64,000 bases of DNA from CAVXTF01 sp963701375 (GTDB lineage: Bacteria > Actinomycetota > Acidimicrobiia > Acidimicrobiales > CAVXTF01): contig CAVOZT010000001.1 in the NCBI GenBank assembly GCA_963701375.1, forward strand, positions 124,001-188,000, in the 5' to 3' direction. How positions within the stretch are numbered: position 1 is the stretch's first letter; each line of letters begins with the position of its first letter. The notes below the pieces were generated by a model. It did not search any database. It had not been told where the DNA came from and saw only the letters and a list, made by a program, of their open reading frames with translations. This document shows, piece after piece, positions 1 to 9,495 of this stretch. Both the position numbers and the translations under genes were made by a program.

Positions 1-9
1 CATGGTCGT

Positions 10-1650
10 TCAAAGTGGGATGGACTGGGCGAAGTTGAAAAGGTCGTGCGGGTCGTATTTGCGTTTCACCTGGCTCAGCCTCGCGAGGTTGGAACCGTAG
101 TAGGCCTGTTGCCAGTCGACGAGGGTCGGGTCGATGTAGTTCTGGTATGCCTGCCCGTTCACGTACGGGCGCATACCCGACCACGCCTGCTGCAACCAAG
201 CCTTGTTCGCAGCGATCGTGCTCTCCGGTGTCCCTGATCCCCAGCCAGCGCTGTACTGGATGGAAGCGAGCGTGTTCCGGTGGACGAAGGCGGTTGCATC
301 GGGAGCCACCTCGTTTATGGCGCCGCCCGCCGAGTCGAGGACGATGCCGCCACCGACCAGGACAGGAGACGACTCTCTGTTGTCTATCGCGTCTAAAAGC
401 GCGGTCACCCCGGCAGAAGACAGTGGCGAGCCGAGCCAATCGGACTTGGCCGCGAAGGGCGAGCGGGTCAGTATCCCTGCTGGGTTCTGAGAGGGGAGAT
501 GGCATTCGGCGACGCTGTCACCCTCGCATCCGGCCTCGATCATCATGCTGTTCTGGTACGTGTCCCCTCCTACGAACTGGTTGAAGGGGCTGGCAGCGAC
601 GGACGATATGAGGGACGAGACGGCCTGCTGCAATGCGGCGACCGACCCGACGGAGACCCCCGTAACTCTGGCGACAGGACCGATCCCCGACGGTGTGTTC
701 TGGCTGTTGAGCAACTGGCAGTTGGACCAGATGTCGTTAGAGCCGTTCGGCGCCCATCTCTGCCAGGCACTTATCACCTGGGCGGCCTGCGTCCAGGGCC
801 AGACGAGGGTGAACAGCCCGAGTGATCCGATGGGGTGAACCTGGAACGTGAACTCGGTGACGACGCCGAAGTTCCCGCCGCCCCCGCCCCTCAATGCCCA
901 GAACAGGTCGGGTTCCTCCGTCGCTGAGCACACCACGACGTGTCCGCTTGCGAGAACGACGGTTGCACCGAGCAGGTTGTCGCACGTGAGACCGAACCGG
1001 CGGTCCACCACGCCGAGACCGCCGCCGAGCGTCAGTCCCGCGATCCCGACCGTCGGGCACGAGCCTCCGGGCAGTGCCACGCCTGCGGAACCCAGATTCG
1101 CGTACACGTCTACAAGGTGGGCTCCTGCGCCGATGGTCGCAGTATCCGCCGAGCGGTTGAGGTTGACCGAAGCCATGCGCGTCACGTCGATGATCAGGCC
1201 GTCAGTGGTCGAATAACCGCCGTAGCTGTGGCCGCCGGAACGAGCCGCGAACTTGAGCGCGTGGTCCAGCACGAACGAAAGGCACGTTGCTACGTCGGCG
1301 GCGGACTCGCAATAGGCGATCCCCTGTGGAGTGGCAGAGTCGACAGCGGGGTTGAACAACTGTGTCGCAGTAGCGTACGACGGGCTTCCCGGACGAACGA
1401 GCGGTCCAGAGAGCGACCGCGCGAGAGCCGACCAGTCCGAAGGGCGCGGCGGTCCCGAAATGGTCGTCGAGGTGGATGACGACGTCGACGACGTGGAGGA
1501 CGTGGACGACGCCGACGGCAGCGAGCTTCCCGTCGGCTTGGGAGGTCCTGCGGATTTGCTGCCCGAGCAGGCCGCGAGCGCTGTGCCGGCTACGACACCG
1601 CCGGCGATCTCGAGGAACCTGCGGCGGCCGATGGGCGAAGGGTCGTGCAC
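10..1650 (-). CDS. Exported FAD-linked oxidase (berberine-bridge-enzyme-like)
   Basis: Predicted secreted flavoprotein oxidase of the FAD_binding_4/BBE family, 546 residues, GTG start. The N-terminus has a twin-arginine motif (GRRRFLEIAGG, residues 8-18) running into a lipobox-like LAAC, so Tat export and lipid anchoring are likely. A Ser/Thr-rich linker (about 40-65) precedes the FAD domain. RSGGHSYGG near residues 137-145 carries the His that usually bonds covalently to FAD. The C-terminus (YIDPTLVDWQQAYYG ... KRKYDPHDLFNF) is the BBE domain. The substrate cannot be read from sequence; relatives oxidise sugars or alkaloids. The gene ends near the window edge and lies 20 bp from the CPBP gene on the same strand. 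Confidence 0.9.
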   Translation of the reverse strand: MHDPSPIGRRRFLEIAGGVVAGTALAACSGSKSAGPPKPTGSSLPSASSTSSTSSTSSSTSTTISGPPRPSDWSALARSLSGPLVRPGSPSYATATQLFNPAVDSATPQGIAYCESAADVATCLSFVLDHALKFAARSGGHSYGGYSTTDGLIIDVTRMASVNLNRSADTATIGAGAHLVDVYANLGSAGVALPGGSCPTVGIAGLTLGGGLGVVDRRFGLTCDNLLGATVVLASGHVVVCSATEEPDLFWALRGGGGGNFGVVTEFTFQVHPIGSLGLFTLVWPWTQAAQVISAWQRWAPNGSNDIWSNCQLLNSQNTPSGIGPVARVTGVSVGSVAALQQAVSSLISSVAASPFNQFVGGDTYQNSMMIEAGCEGDSVAECHLPSQNPAGILTRSPFAAKSDWLGSPLSSAGVTALLDAIDNRESSPVLVGGGIVLDSAGGAINEVAPDATAFVHRNTLASIQYSAGWGSGTPESTIAANKAWLQQAWSGMRPYVNGQAYQNYIDPTLVDWQQAYYGSNLARLSQVKRKYDPHDLFNFAQSIPL

Positions 1651-1669
1651 GCGTGGAATGTTAAGCCAG

Positions 1670-2722
1670 TCACCTCAAGATGGAGATGGTTACGAGAACC
1701 GCGTCGTAGATGAAGTGCGCAGCGATCGGACGGTTGAGACGCTTGTGCTTCTGGAACGAGCGTGTGACGAAGTAGCCGAAAGGCAAGGTGAGTACGAGCG
1801 CGACGCCGTAGTAGATGTGATAGCTCGTTCGCAGGACCATGCTCAGCACCAGGGCGCTTCTCGGTGTCCAGCCGAATTGCTCGAGCCGCACGAGCAGGTA
1901 GCCGTTCACCAGAACCTCCTCGGTTATGGCCGTGACAACGGAGATGAAGATCCCGTAGACGACGTAGTAATGGGGAACGTGGCCGATCACGGGCGAGTTG
2001 ACGAGGTTCTTGTGGTTGACGAGGAGCGGCGAGAACGGGATGAGCACCGCGATCTCGGTCACAAAGCTGAGCGCCGCGAGCCCGATTCCGGGCCAGATGT
2101 CGAGCCAGAGCGAAGGAACCCCGAGCCCCAGGGTCTTGGGCGTGTTGCCGGTCCTCGCCAGCAAGAAGATCGTCAACGGTACGACCGCACCGAGGCCCAC
2201 GTAGGTGACCATGCCGAGGAGCATGTTGGTGAGCGGATTTCCCTGTACGAACGTCGGGAAACGATTTACGTCGCTCACGCCGTCTGCGTGTTGGACCAGA
2301 GGGACGATGGCCCCACCGATGGACGGGACGAGGAACGTAGCCAAGACGAATCGCGTCTCCCATACAAGGCTCCGCCGCGTCGGTTGGTCGAGCGGTGACG
2401 TCGACTTCGGCGTGGGCATCGGCCTCGGCGTTTCAGGTGCGTACGGCCCAGCCGGCGAGCTTGGAAAACGTGGTTCTGGAACCCAGAATTGCCAGTTCGC
2501 GGGAGGTAGCGGCCAATCAGGAGGCGGAGCCCAACCGGGAGGTGGAGTCCACCCCGGCGGTGGCTCCGGCCAGCCCGGCGGGGAGATCCACGACCATCGA
2601 GACCGTTGCGTCCCCGGCCCTAGTCCCGGCTGAGTTCCCGGCTCCGTCCCCGGTTCCACCCTCGGCAGGTTATTTGCTCGCGAGATCGTCTTTCGGTACC
2701 GGTCGGCGCGCCGTCTCGCCAT
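1670..2722 (-). CDS. CPBP-family intramembrane protein with Pro/Trp-rich N-terminus
   Basis: Polytopic membrane protein of the CPBP (CAAX protease and bacteriocin-processing) family. The first third is soluble and low-complexity, with repeated PPPGW/PPDW units, and several membrane helices follow. The motif-1 region reads ITEEVLVNGY, so the two Glu are kept but the usual Arg of EExxxR is replaced by Asn. His residues remain in TSYHIYYG and HFIYDAV. Activity is therefore uncertain. I chose the ATG at 2722; an upstream TTG at 2803 would overlap the divergent lipoprotein gene starting at 2774. Members process or bind prenylated or membrane proteins; no partner is evident here. Confidence 0.75.
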   Translation of the reverse strand: MARRRADRYRKTISRANNLPRVEPGTEPGTQPGLGPGTQRSRWSWISPPGWPEPPPGWTPPPGWAPPPDWPLPPANWQFWVPEPRFPSSPAGPYAPETPRPMPTPKSTSPLDQPTRRSLVWETRFVLATFLVPSIGGAIVPLVQHADGVSDVNRFPTFVQGNPLTNMLLGMVTYVGLGAVVPLTIFLLARTGNTPKTLGLGVPSLWLDIWPGIGLAALSFVTEIAVLIPFSPLLVNHKNLVNSPVIGHVPHYYVVYGIFISVVTAITEEVLVNGYLLVRLEQFGWTPRSALVLSMVLRTSYHIYYGVALVLTLPFGYFVTRSFQKHKRLNRPIAAHFIYDAVLVTISILR

Positions 2723-2773
2723 AGACAACGCCGCCCCAGGCGTACCCGTCTCGACGCTGTAGCGGCTGCTACC

Positions 2774-4234
2774 GTGAAAAAGCTTCGACCCAAGGCGCAA
2801 CAAGCGTCCGAAGAGAATTTTCGAGGGGGAGCATTGGCGGCGAGTCGTTGTGCCGAGCGCGCGGTCCGATTGGGGATCGCGCTCGCATGCGGTGTCTTGC
2901 TAGCCGCGGGCTTAGCCGCGTGCTCACAGACGGCACGCGGATCGAAACCAACGCAGACTTCCCAACATGCGTCAGGAACCAGCTCGTTCAAGGGTCCGTC
3001 ATCCGGTTACATCGTCTACTGGGATCAAGATGAGGAGGAGGACTACTACCAGCCGGTGAACGGATCGCAAGGCCAACTGGTGACCCCCTGGGATCCGAAC
3101 GGTCAGATGTGCCTTCTCAACGACGGCACGGGACGGTCCGTGATCGGTTACGACCCAACTAACGCAAACCAGGACAACCCAGGCGGTCCACCTCATCATC
3201 CGTTCAAGCAACCACCGATAGGCGAGGAGGTGATCGGCTCCGACGGCAAATGGACCGGTCAAGATCTCTACGTCTCCGGCCCTTACAAGTTCGCCTCGAA
3301 CGAGCCAGGGGAAGATTCGCCGATCAACTCTCAGGGCCAATTCAACGGCCAGTCGACCTACACCGGCTGCGCCGTCGACTCCGAGCACAACGTTTTCGCA
3401 GATGACATCGGCACGGCGCAGGGACAGTTCCCGATTCCCACCGACGGCAGGCTGGTCGAGTGGTTCGCTCCGTCGTACAAGACCTACTGCATCCTCTACG
3501 GTCCCAGCTCCGGAGGCGTAGACGGAGCGCACCACGTTGACGGAACCGGAGGTCTCTCGCAGCCAGGCATGATGACGCAGATGCCCAACGGGAATTTGCT
3601 GCTGCCACAGGCGGGTTCCGCGAGTGGCCAGTTCGGGGGCCAGGTCACCGAGTTCGACCATTCTTCGTTCCCGAAGAGCGCAGCTCAGTGCCCCGACGGC
3701 GTGTACCCGCGGGCGTCGCTTCGATCCTCGGTCTTCGTCCAGGGAAGCCTTAAGTTCCTTCCTGTCCCGATGGGCGTTGCATTCGACCCGAGCTGCGGTT
3801 GCTACGCCGTTGACTCGATATTCGGCGATCCGACCACGCGTGCCGTGATCGAGTGGTTCGCTCCCAACGGCAAGCGAGTCAACCGCCCGGCGGTGACCGG
3901 TGAGACGTTGTCTCAGTTCGGACACGATCCCAACGGGTTCAATCCGTTCGGGATGGCCTTCGCACCGGACGGAACCCTTTACTTCATCGACATACACATA
4001 ATGTGCTCCAACGGCTTCTCGAATTGCGGTCCGCAGAACTTCTCGGGACGCGTGATGAGGATCACCTTCGGATCGGGCATGCAGCCGAGCAAGCCCAAGG
4101 TGATCGCGACAGATTTCGCGTTTCCCACCAGCGTCACCATCTGCGTGATCGGCGCGGGAACTCGTTGCCCGTTCCCTACGCACAAGACGCCGCTGCCGAG
4201 TCCGGAGACGCGAGCCGAAGCCGGACTGGGTTGA
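2774..4234 (+). CDS. Lipoprotein with NHL/SMP-30-like repeats
   Basis: Predicted lipoprotein of 486 residues, GTG start. A basic N-terminus and hydrophobic segment end in the lipobox LAAGLAAC (about residues 43-50). The mature part has blades resembling NHL/SMP-30 propellers (for example GVAFDPSCGCYAVD and FGMAFAPDGTLYFIDI) and several Cys pairs that suggest disulfides outside the cell. I recognise no specific family. Its stop TGA (4232-4234) overlaps the TTG start of the next lipoprotein at 4231, so the two are probably translated together and may act at the membrane as a pair. Confidence 0.7.
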   Translation: MKKLRPKAQQASEENFRGGALAASRCAERAVRLGIALACGVLLAAGLAACSQTARGSKPTQTSQHASGTSSFKGPSSGYIVYWDQDEEEDYYQPVNGSQGQLVTPWDPNGQMCLLNDGTGRSVIGYDPTNANQDNPGGPPHHPFKQPPIGEEVIGSDGKWTGQDLYVSGPYKFASNEPGEDSPINSQGQFNGQSTYTGCAVDSEHNVFADDIGTAQGQFPIPTDGRLVEWFAPSYKTYCILYGPSSGGVDGAHHVDGTGGLSQPGMMTQMPNGNLLLPQAGSASGQFGGQVTEFDHSSFPKSAAQCPDGVYPRASLRSSVFVQGSLKFLPVPMGVAFDPSCGCYAVDSIFGDPTTRAVIEWFAPNGKRVNRPAVTGETLSQFGHDPNGFNPFGMAFAPDGTLYFIDIHIMCSNGFSNCGPQNFSGRVMRITFGSGMQPSKPKVIATDFAFPTSVTICVIGAGTRCPFPTHKTPLPSPETRAEAGLG

Positions 4235-5811
4235 CCCGGAGCATCGCCGCGCCTGTGCGGCGCACCACGCCGATCATCGCCGTCATGGCGATATGCATCT
4301 TGTGTTGTTGCGGGACGCCAACTGGCACGGTGGCGACGGTCGTGCCGCACACCCGTCACCTGACGGCGACGATTCCTGAAAACACGGTGACCATTCCTGG
4401 AAATTGGGACTGGCCCTCTTATGGTCAGAATGCGCAGCACACGTTCGTAGGCAGTACGACGCTCACGGCGAGCACCGCGTCGACACTGAAGGTCGCGTGG
4501 CGATTCCCGACGGGAGACGCGGTGACAGCTACTCCGACCGTGGTCGGCGGCGTCGTGTACGTGGGTTCGTGGGACACCAAGTTCTACGCGCTCGACCTTG
4601 CAACGGGACACGTGAAATGGCAATTCCAACTCGACCAGCAGCACGGGGTCACGCCGTATCCCGGCGAGCCAAAGCGTGACAACCAGTCGGACGGTGGACT
4701 CGTCACCTCTTCGGCTTGGTTCCAACCCGGCAACGGGACCACCCGCCCCGATCTCGTTATCTTCGGTGGCGGCTACACGCTGTACGCACTCGACGCGCAC
4801 ACAGGGGCACTGTTCTGGAAGCACGCGTACCCGGGATCTACGCCTGCAGAACCGAAAATCGACGATACGAGGATCTTCTCGTCTCCTGTAGTGGTGAATG
4901 GAGTCGTGTTGTTCGGAACGTCGGCCGACGGCCAATCCGGAGAGCACGGCGAACTGGTGGGGGCGAACCTCGAGACAGGTGCGCCCGCTTGGGTGGACGT
5001 AACCGACGCGGGAGCTAACGGACGACCTCTAGACGACGGATGCGGGAATGTCTGGTCTTCGGGCAGCGTCATTCCGTCATCGGGGCTCGTCGTGTTCGAC
5101 TCCGCCGACTGTTCCGGTTCGAACTCCGCGCCGTGGTCAGAACAGGTATTCGCCGTATATGCGAACACCGGTTCCATTGCTTGGCGATTCAAACCCGTTC
5201 GGAGAGACGCGAAGTGCGACCTGGACTTCGGTGCGTCGGTCAACGTCGGGCTCACCCAAAACGGCAGTGCCGCATTCATCGGTGTGGGCTCCAAAGACGG
5301 CGTCTACTACTCGCTAGACCCGGCAACCGGGTCCCTCCGGTGGTCGCGACGGGTCGTTTACGGAGGTTCGGCAGGGGGTTTCATCGGAACCGCCGCTTAC
5401 AACGGGAGCGTCATCGTAGGTGCGACCGGACTCGGTGACGTCGCAGCCGGGACTCCTGGGGCTTGTGACGACGGCAACCCCGCTGACCAGTTCATCCAGA
5501 ACCCTGCGCTGCATTCGTTCGATGCTGCGACTGGCCGGCTGCTCTGGCAGATGAGCGGAGTGCAGTCCGTCGCGAGCACGACCATCGTGGGCGACCTGTT
5601 GTTCGAGGGTCCCGCCCTGCGCACGGAAATGGACGTTCGGCTGGTCAAGACGGGTGCGCTCGTCGCAAGATTGCAGATCCCGAACCCCAGCTGGAGCGGC
5701 ATCGCCGCAGTTGGAGATGCCATCGTTTTCGGGATCGGCGACGACCCTGAGGGCTCGCCTGCGGGTTTGATGTGCTTCACCCCAGGCGGGAAGCCGCCGG
5801 TTGTCCCTTGA
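4231..5811 (+). CDS. PQQ-type beta-propeller lipoprotein
   Basis: Secreted beta-propeller protein with PQQ/quinoprotein-like repeats. I take the start as the TTG at 4231 because it overlaps the preceding stop (TTGA) and gives a compact signal peptide ending in a Cys-rich lipobox (ILCCCGTP). The mature N-terminus WDWPSYGQNAQHT resembles the entry strand of quinoprotein alcohol dehydrogenases. Repeats of the type VVYVGSWDTKFYALDLATG and LYALDAHTGALFWK follow. I see no clear catalytic Asp/Cys-Cys signature of a true PQQ dehydrogenase, so a scaffold or binding role is as likely as an enzyme. The reading frame remains open upstream to about 4003, but that part only shadows the previous gene. Confidence 0.75.
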   Translation: MTRSIAAPVRRTTPIIAVMAICILCCCGTPTGTVATVVPHTRHLTATIPENTVTIPGNWDWPSYGQNAQHTFVGSTTLTASTASTLKVAWRFPTGDAVTATPTVVGGVVYVGSWDTKFYALDLATGHVKWQFQLDQQHGVTPYPGEPKRDNQSDGGLVTSSAWFQPGNGTTRPDLVIFGGGYTLYALDAHTGALFWKHAYPGSTPAEPKIDDTRIFSSPVVVNGVVLFGTSADGQSGEHGELVGANLETGAPAWVDVTDAGANGRPLDDGCGNVWSSGSVIPSSGLVVFDSADCSGSNSAPWSEQVFAVYANTGSIAWRFKPVRRDAKCDLDFGASVNVGLTQNGSAAFIGVGSKDGVYYSLDPATGSLRWSRRVVYGGSAGGFIGTAAYNGSVIVGATGLGDVAAGTPGACDDGNPADQFIQNPALHSFDAATGRLLWQMSGVQSVASTTIVGDLLFEGPALRTEMDVRLVKTGALVARLQIPNPSWSGIAAVGDAIVFGIGDDPEGSPAGLMCFTPGGKPPVVP

Positions 5812-5826
5812 TCCCGAGCGCGTCCC

Positions 5827-7020
5827 TCAGACTGCGGAGCCGGCGGCCATCGCCACCGCTCTCAGACGCGTCGTGGCGATGGACACGAGCGCGATGGCGA
5901 AGAGGGCGAGCACGCCGATGTCCGGTAGCACCCCGACGATCCCGGAGTGATCGAAGATGAGCTTCACGAACGCGTCCATCGCCCACGCCTGCGGCGCGAC
6001 GTGTCCCACGGTCCGCATGAGGGGACCTACGTTGTCGAGCTGCCACATGCACCCGCCGAGCATGCCGAACGCGATGGCGATGACTATCCCCATGGCGACG
6101 GCCTGTTCCTGCGAACGCGCCAACGTTCCCAGCAGGACGGACGCCCCAGAGGCTGCCATCGAAAGCACGACAACCAGCAGAAGCACGCCGAAGGGGTCGC
6201 CCCACCGGACGCCGAAGACGAGCATCCCGACAACGAGTAGACCGACGGCCTGCATCAGCCCGAGCATCGTCGCGCTGACGAGCTGTCCGAGGACCACGAC
6301 TCTTGCACGTGTCGGGCTGGCGAGCATGCGGCGCAGAAGTCCCATCCGCCGCGTCTCTACAAGTCCCGAAGCCGTCACCAGCAGGGTCAGAAAGACGAAC
6401 AGAACCAGATTGGCTGCCGTCGTATAGGAGTACGGACCCGGCTGTCTGCCCTCGAACCTCGCCGCTGCTCGGCTCGCCGCGCCATTCGTCGTACTTGTCA
6501 CCCTCTCGAACGCAGCGCTCGTGGTGATACCCGATGCGGTTGCAAGGCGCCCTGCCGCGGACCATTCGGCAACCAGAACACCGTATGCGGCTGACACCGC
6601 CGCCTGGGCCTGGGCTGCGCCGGTGTTGCCGACTCTGCCGACCACCTGCAGCCCAGCTGCTTTGCCGGAGCGGACGGCAGTGTCGAAATCGGCAGGAACG
6701 ACGAGCGCCGCGAGCAATGTCCCCCTGAGCACACCGTCGCTTTCGGATGCCGCACTCGATTCGAGGTGCACCTGGACCGACGGGGATTTCTCGAGCAGCT
6801 CGACGAGCCTTGTACCGAGTTGCCCGTGATCGATCGTCACAATGCCGAGCGGCGCGCGCACGCTGCGGCCGGAGACGAAGCCAATCACCAAGATCAGCAT
6901 GATCGGCAACGCGGCGGCGACGAACAGAACTCGGCGGTCCCCGATCGCACGCCGCCTGTTGATCGCCGAGATGGCAAGGATCTTGGCAAGGTCGGGATGA
7001 CGCTCAGGGTCATCTCTCAT
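5827..7020 (-). CDS. ABC-2 type transporter permease (distal)
   Basis: Membrane subunit of an ABC-2 (DrrB/YhgE-like) exporter, about 397 residues. It has one N-terminal membrane segment (VLFVAAALPIMLILVIGFV), a long extracytoplasmic region, then about five helices near the C-terminus (for example VLFVFLTLLVTASGLV). The ATG at 7020 overlaps the upstream permease stop (ATGA), which fixes the start; the open frame further upstream is a shadow. It forms a three-gene operon with a second permease and the ATPase, so the exporter is probably a heterodimeric permease energised by one ATPase type. The substrate is unknown; drugs, lipids or peptides are typical. Confidence 0.88.
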   Translation of the reverse strand: MRDDPERHPDLAKILAISAINRRRAIGDRRVLFVAAALPIMLILVIGFVSGRSVRAPLGIVTIDHGQLGTRLVELLEKSPSVQVHLESSAASESDGVLRGTLLAALVVPADFDTAVRSGKAAGLQVVGRVGNTGAAQAQAAVSAAYGVLVAEWSAAGRLATASGITTSAAFERVTSTTNGAASRAAARFEGRQPGPYSYTTAANLVLFVFLTLLVTASGLVETRRMGLLRRMLASPTRARVVVLGQLVSATMLGLMQAVGLLVVGMLVFGVRWGDPFGVLLLVVVLSMAASGASVLLGTLARSQEQAVAMGIVIAIAFGMLGGCMWQLDNVGPLMRTVGHVAPQAWAMDAFVKLIFDHSGIVGVLPDIGVLALFAIALVSIATTRLRAVAMAAGSAV

Positions 7021-8318
7021 AGCTCCACCACGCGCCTGATCCGCACCCCGGCCGCTGCCAAGAAGACGACGGAGATGACTCCGAGCACCACGAGCGGACC
7101 CACGAGACCCGACACGCTCGCGTGGACCAGGGCCAGGCGGCCGAAACCGACCAAGGCCCAACCGTTCGGTGTCGCGAGCGAGATCGCCTGCAGGACGCCA
7201 GGGAGGCTCCCGGGCGGGAAGAAGTTGCCCCCGAGAATCCCGAGGACGATTCCGACGACAATCGAAGCCGCGTAGGCCTGCGCTTCGTCTCGTGCGAGCG
7301 ACGTCAGGAACATTGCGAGCGAGCACATGGCAAGCGCCGCCACTGAGCACATGAGAATGACGCCCCCAGCGCTGCCCCAACTCGCTCCGAACGCGAGCGT
7401 TGTCTCGGCCCAGAGCACGAGCAGTCCGACGAGAGCTGTGACGAAGACGGCGATCATCTTGCCGACCACGACTGCAGTCGAGCTGACAGGTGCTGCGGCC
7501 AGTCTCGACAGTGTGCCGCCAGTTCGCTCCATGGCGATCGCCCGAGTGCCTAGTCCGGCGCCGATGAACAGGAACACGACTGCGATCGAGGAGCCGAAGT
7601 AGCCGATCACGGCGTGGTTCGAACCGATGCTCAGCGCAGCCAGGTCCAAGCGAACCGTGTGAGATGCCGCCGTGGCCTGGGCGATCGCCGTCAACAGAGC
7701 GAGCCCCGATTCCGTCGTCGGTGGCGGGCCGGGTACGAGAGTCACCTGGAGCGCGCCCGCATAGATGCGGCTCGATATCGCCGATGCGAGCGCCTGGCCG
7801 AGTTGGCCGTCCACAGACGATGCCGACGGCGAGACGACGGAGAGACGCGAGTCTGTTGGACCGTTACCAGGTCCGATCGTCACGTCAGCGAGAAGTCCGG
7901 GAAGAGCAGAGGACATGAAGCTCTCGGTCGACGCCTCTGTAGGACGCGTCGGGATCCCGAACGAGCTTCTGGATGCAAACCCGACAGGGATGATCACGCC
8001 GGCTCCGAGGGCACCGGACGACACCTGACGCCGCAACTCTGAGGGAGTCGAGATCGCCACGACCGTTACCTGAGACCCGAGGCCCGCCGCTCCGATTCCT
8101 GCGGAGACGACGGCCGCTGCTTGAGCGCTGGGTTGGTCCAGCGCGACGCCGATGCGCACCGAGTGCAGGTTTCCTGCCCCTCCGAATGCGAACCCGATGA
8201 TCGCGGCAATCACCGCAGGCGCGACGAACGAAGAGACGATGATCGAACGGTCAGCGAGTCGACGGCGCAGTTCGGTTCCGAGGATGGTGACCACCGCCCG
8301 GCTGGTTGACGGCCTCAA
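7017..8318 (-). CDS. ABC-2 type transporter permease (proximal)
   Basis: Second ABC-2 permease, 433 residues. An N-terminal helix (IIVSSFVAPAVIAAIIGFAFG) is followed by a large outside domain and a C-terminal helical bundle. The start is a TTG at 8318 that overlaps the ATPase stop (TTGA), and its own stop overlaps the next permease start. This gapless arrangement indicates a single transcript with translational coupling in the order ATPase, permease, permease. The fold matches NatB/YhgE-type exporters in which two similar but unequal permeases pair. Confidence 0.88.
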   Translation of the reverse strand: MRPSTSRAVVTILGTELRRRLADRSIIVSSFVAPAVIAAIIGFAFGGAGNLHSVRIGVALDQPSAQAAAVVSAGIGAAGLGSQVTVVAISTPSELRRQVSSGALGAGVIIPVGFASRSSFGIPTRPTEASTESFMSSALPGLLADVTIGPGNGPTDSRLSVVSPSASSVDGQLGQALASAISSRIYAGALQVTLVPGPPPTTESGLALLTAIAQATAASHTVRLDLAALSIGSNHAVIGYFGSSIAVVFLFIGAGLGTRAIAMERTGGTLSRLAAAPVSSTAVVVGKMIAVFVTALVGLLVLWAETTLAFGASWGSAGGVILMCSVAALAMCSLAMFLTSLARDEAQAYAASIVVGIVLGILGGNFFPPGSLPGVLQAISLATPNGWALVGFGRLALVHASVSGLVGPLVVLGVISVVFLAAAGVRIRRVVEL

Positions 8319-9262
8319 TCGCGGAGTTCCTTGCCGGTGAGAGCCAGGAAGACGGTTTCGAGATCGGGTTCGACGACCTCGACGCTCGACAGTTCCGCTC
8401 GAGCAGAGGCGGCTGCCTCGACCACGGACGGGAGCACCAATCTGCCGTTACGCACCGCAAGCTCGAGACCATCCTCGCGCCGCACCACGTCGTCGACTCC
8501 GTCGATCCGCTTGCAAGCTCTAGCCAGAGAGTCGATGTCGCCGACCGCAACGAGGCGAACCCTGTCTTGTCCCCGCACCTGCGAAACCAGCTGGCGCCGG
8601 GTTCCTTCGGCGACGAGGCGACCGCCGTCGATTATCCCGACTCGATTGCACAGTCTTTCCGCTTCTTCCATGTAATGGGTCGTGTAGAGAACCGCTAGCC
8701 CTCCGTCACGAAGGTGCATCACGGTCTCCAATATGGAGTTGCGGCTCTGGGGGTCCACACCGACGGTCGGTTCGTCGAGTACGAGAAGATGAGGCTCGTG
8801 CAACAAGCCTGCAGCGATGTTGGCACGACGTTTCATGCCCCCCGAGAAGCTGCCTACCTTCTCGCGCAATCGGTCGGCAAGGCCGACGATCTCGATCACC
8901 GACTTGATCCGAGATTCCAGCCTGTTTCCCGTCAGGCCATAGAGACGACCGAAGAAGCGCAGGTTGTCCTCGGCGGAGAGCTCAGGATAAAGGGCGATCT
9001 CCTGGGGCACGTAACCGATGACGGCTTTGAGGTCGATCGACGTAGTGAAGAGGGCCTCGCCATCGACTAGGACTTCGCCATCGTCGGGTTCGAGGAGCCC
9101 GCAGGCAATCGAGATCGTCGTCGTCTTGCCGGCGCCGTTCGGACCGAGAAGGCCGTAACACTCGCCCGCGGCGATCTGGAAGCTGACTCCGTCGACCGCC
9201 GTCCGGTTGCCGTAATGCTTCACGAGCCCGCGGCAGGCAAGCACGGGCGCCGTATCTGGCAT
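8315..9262 (-). CDS. ABC transporter ATP-binding protein (DrrA/CcmA-like)
   Basis: ATPase subunit of the exporter, 315 residues. It has Walker A GPNGAGKTTT near residue 38, the signature SFSGGMKRR, Walker B LLVLDEPTVGVDP and the switch His in VLYTTHYMEEAE. The C-terminal 80 residues form the extra domain seen in DrrA/NatA-type proteins. The ATG at 9262 is preceded by a good ribosome binding site (AAGGGGGAA). It is the first gene of the operon. A strong hairpin at 9354-9383 separates it from the CHAP gene upstream, so the promoter should lie between about 9263 and 9350. Confidence 0.95.
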   Translation of the reverse strand: MPDTAPVLACRGLVKHYGNRTAVDGVSFQIAAGECYGLLGPNGAGKTTTISIACGLLEPDDGEVLVDGEALFTTSIDLKAVIGYVPQEIALYPELSAEDNLRFFGRLYGLTGNRLESRIKSVIEIVGLADRLREKVGSFSGGMKRRANIAAGLLHEPHLLVLDEPTVGVDPQSRNSILETVMHLRDGGLAVLYTTHYMEEAERLCNRVGIIDGGRLVAEGTRRQLVSQVRGQDRVRLVAVGDIDSLARACKRIDGVDDVVRREDGLELAVRNGRLVLPSVVEAAASARAELSSVEVVEPDLETVFLALTGKELRD

Positions 9263-9353
9263 GGTTCCCCCTTCGGGTCGCCAATGGTACAGACGCGCGA
9301 GACGCGCGAGACGCTCGCCCGAAGCCTGATGGCGCCGTCGGTGGCCTGAAACA

Positions 9354-9383
9354 GGAAGGCACCGCTTCGCAGCGGTGCCTTCC
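9354..9383 (-). terminator. Strong hairpin, likely terminator of the CHAP gene
   Basis: Perfect 13-bp stem with a 4-base loop: left arm 9354-9366 (GGAAGGCACCGCT), right arm 9371-9383. It sits between the end of the CHAP-domain gene (9496) and the start of the ABC ATPase gene (9262), both on the minus strand. Reading that strand, a short T run (TGTTTC) follows. A factor-independent terminator, or an RNA-end stabilising hairpin, is the simplest reading. Confidence 0.65.
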
Positions 9384-9495
9384 CTCGGTTCCCGTCACAT
9401 TGTGCCCGCCGCGAGCCGTCACATCCGGTCTCGCCGCCTGCCTTTTCGCCGCGATCTCTGTAACGCCTCCTCGAGCGTTATCGACCCGACCGCTG

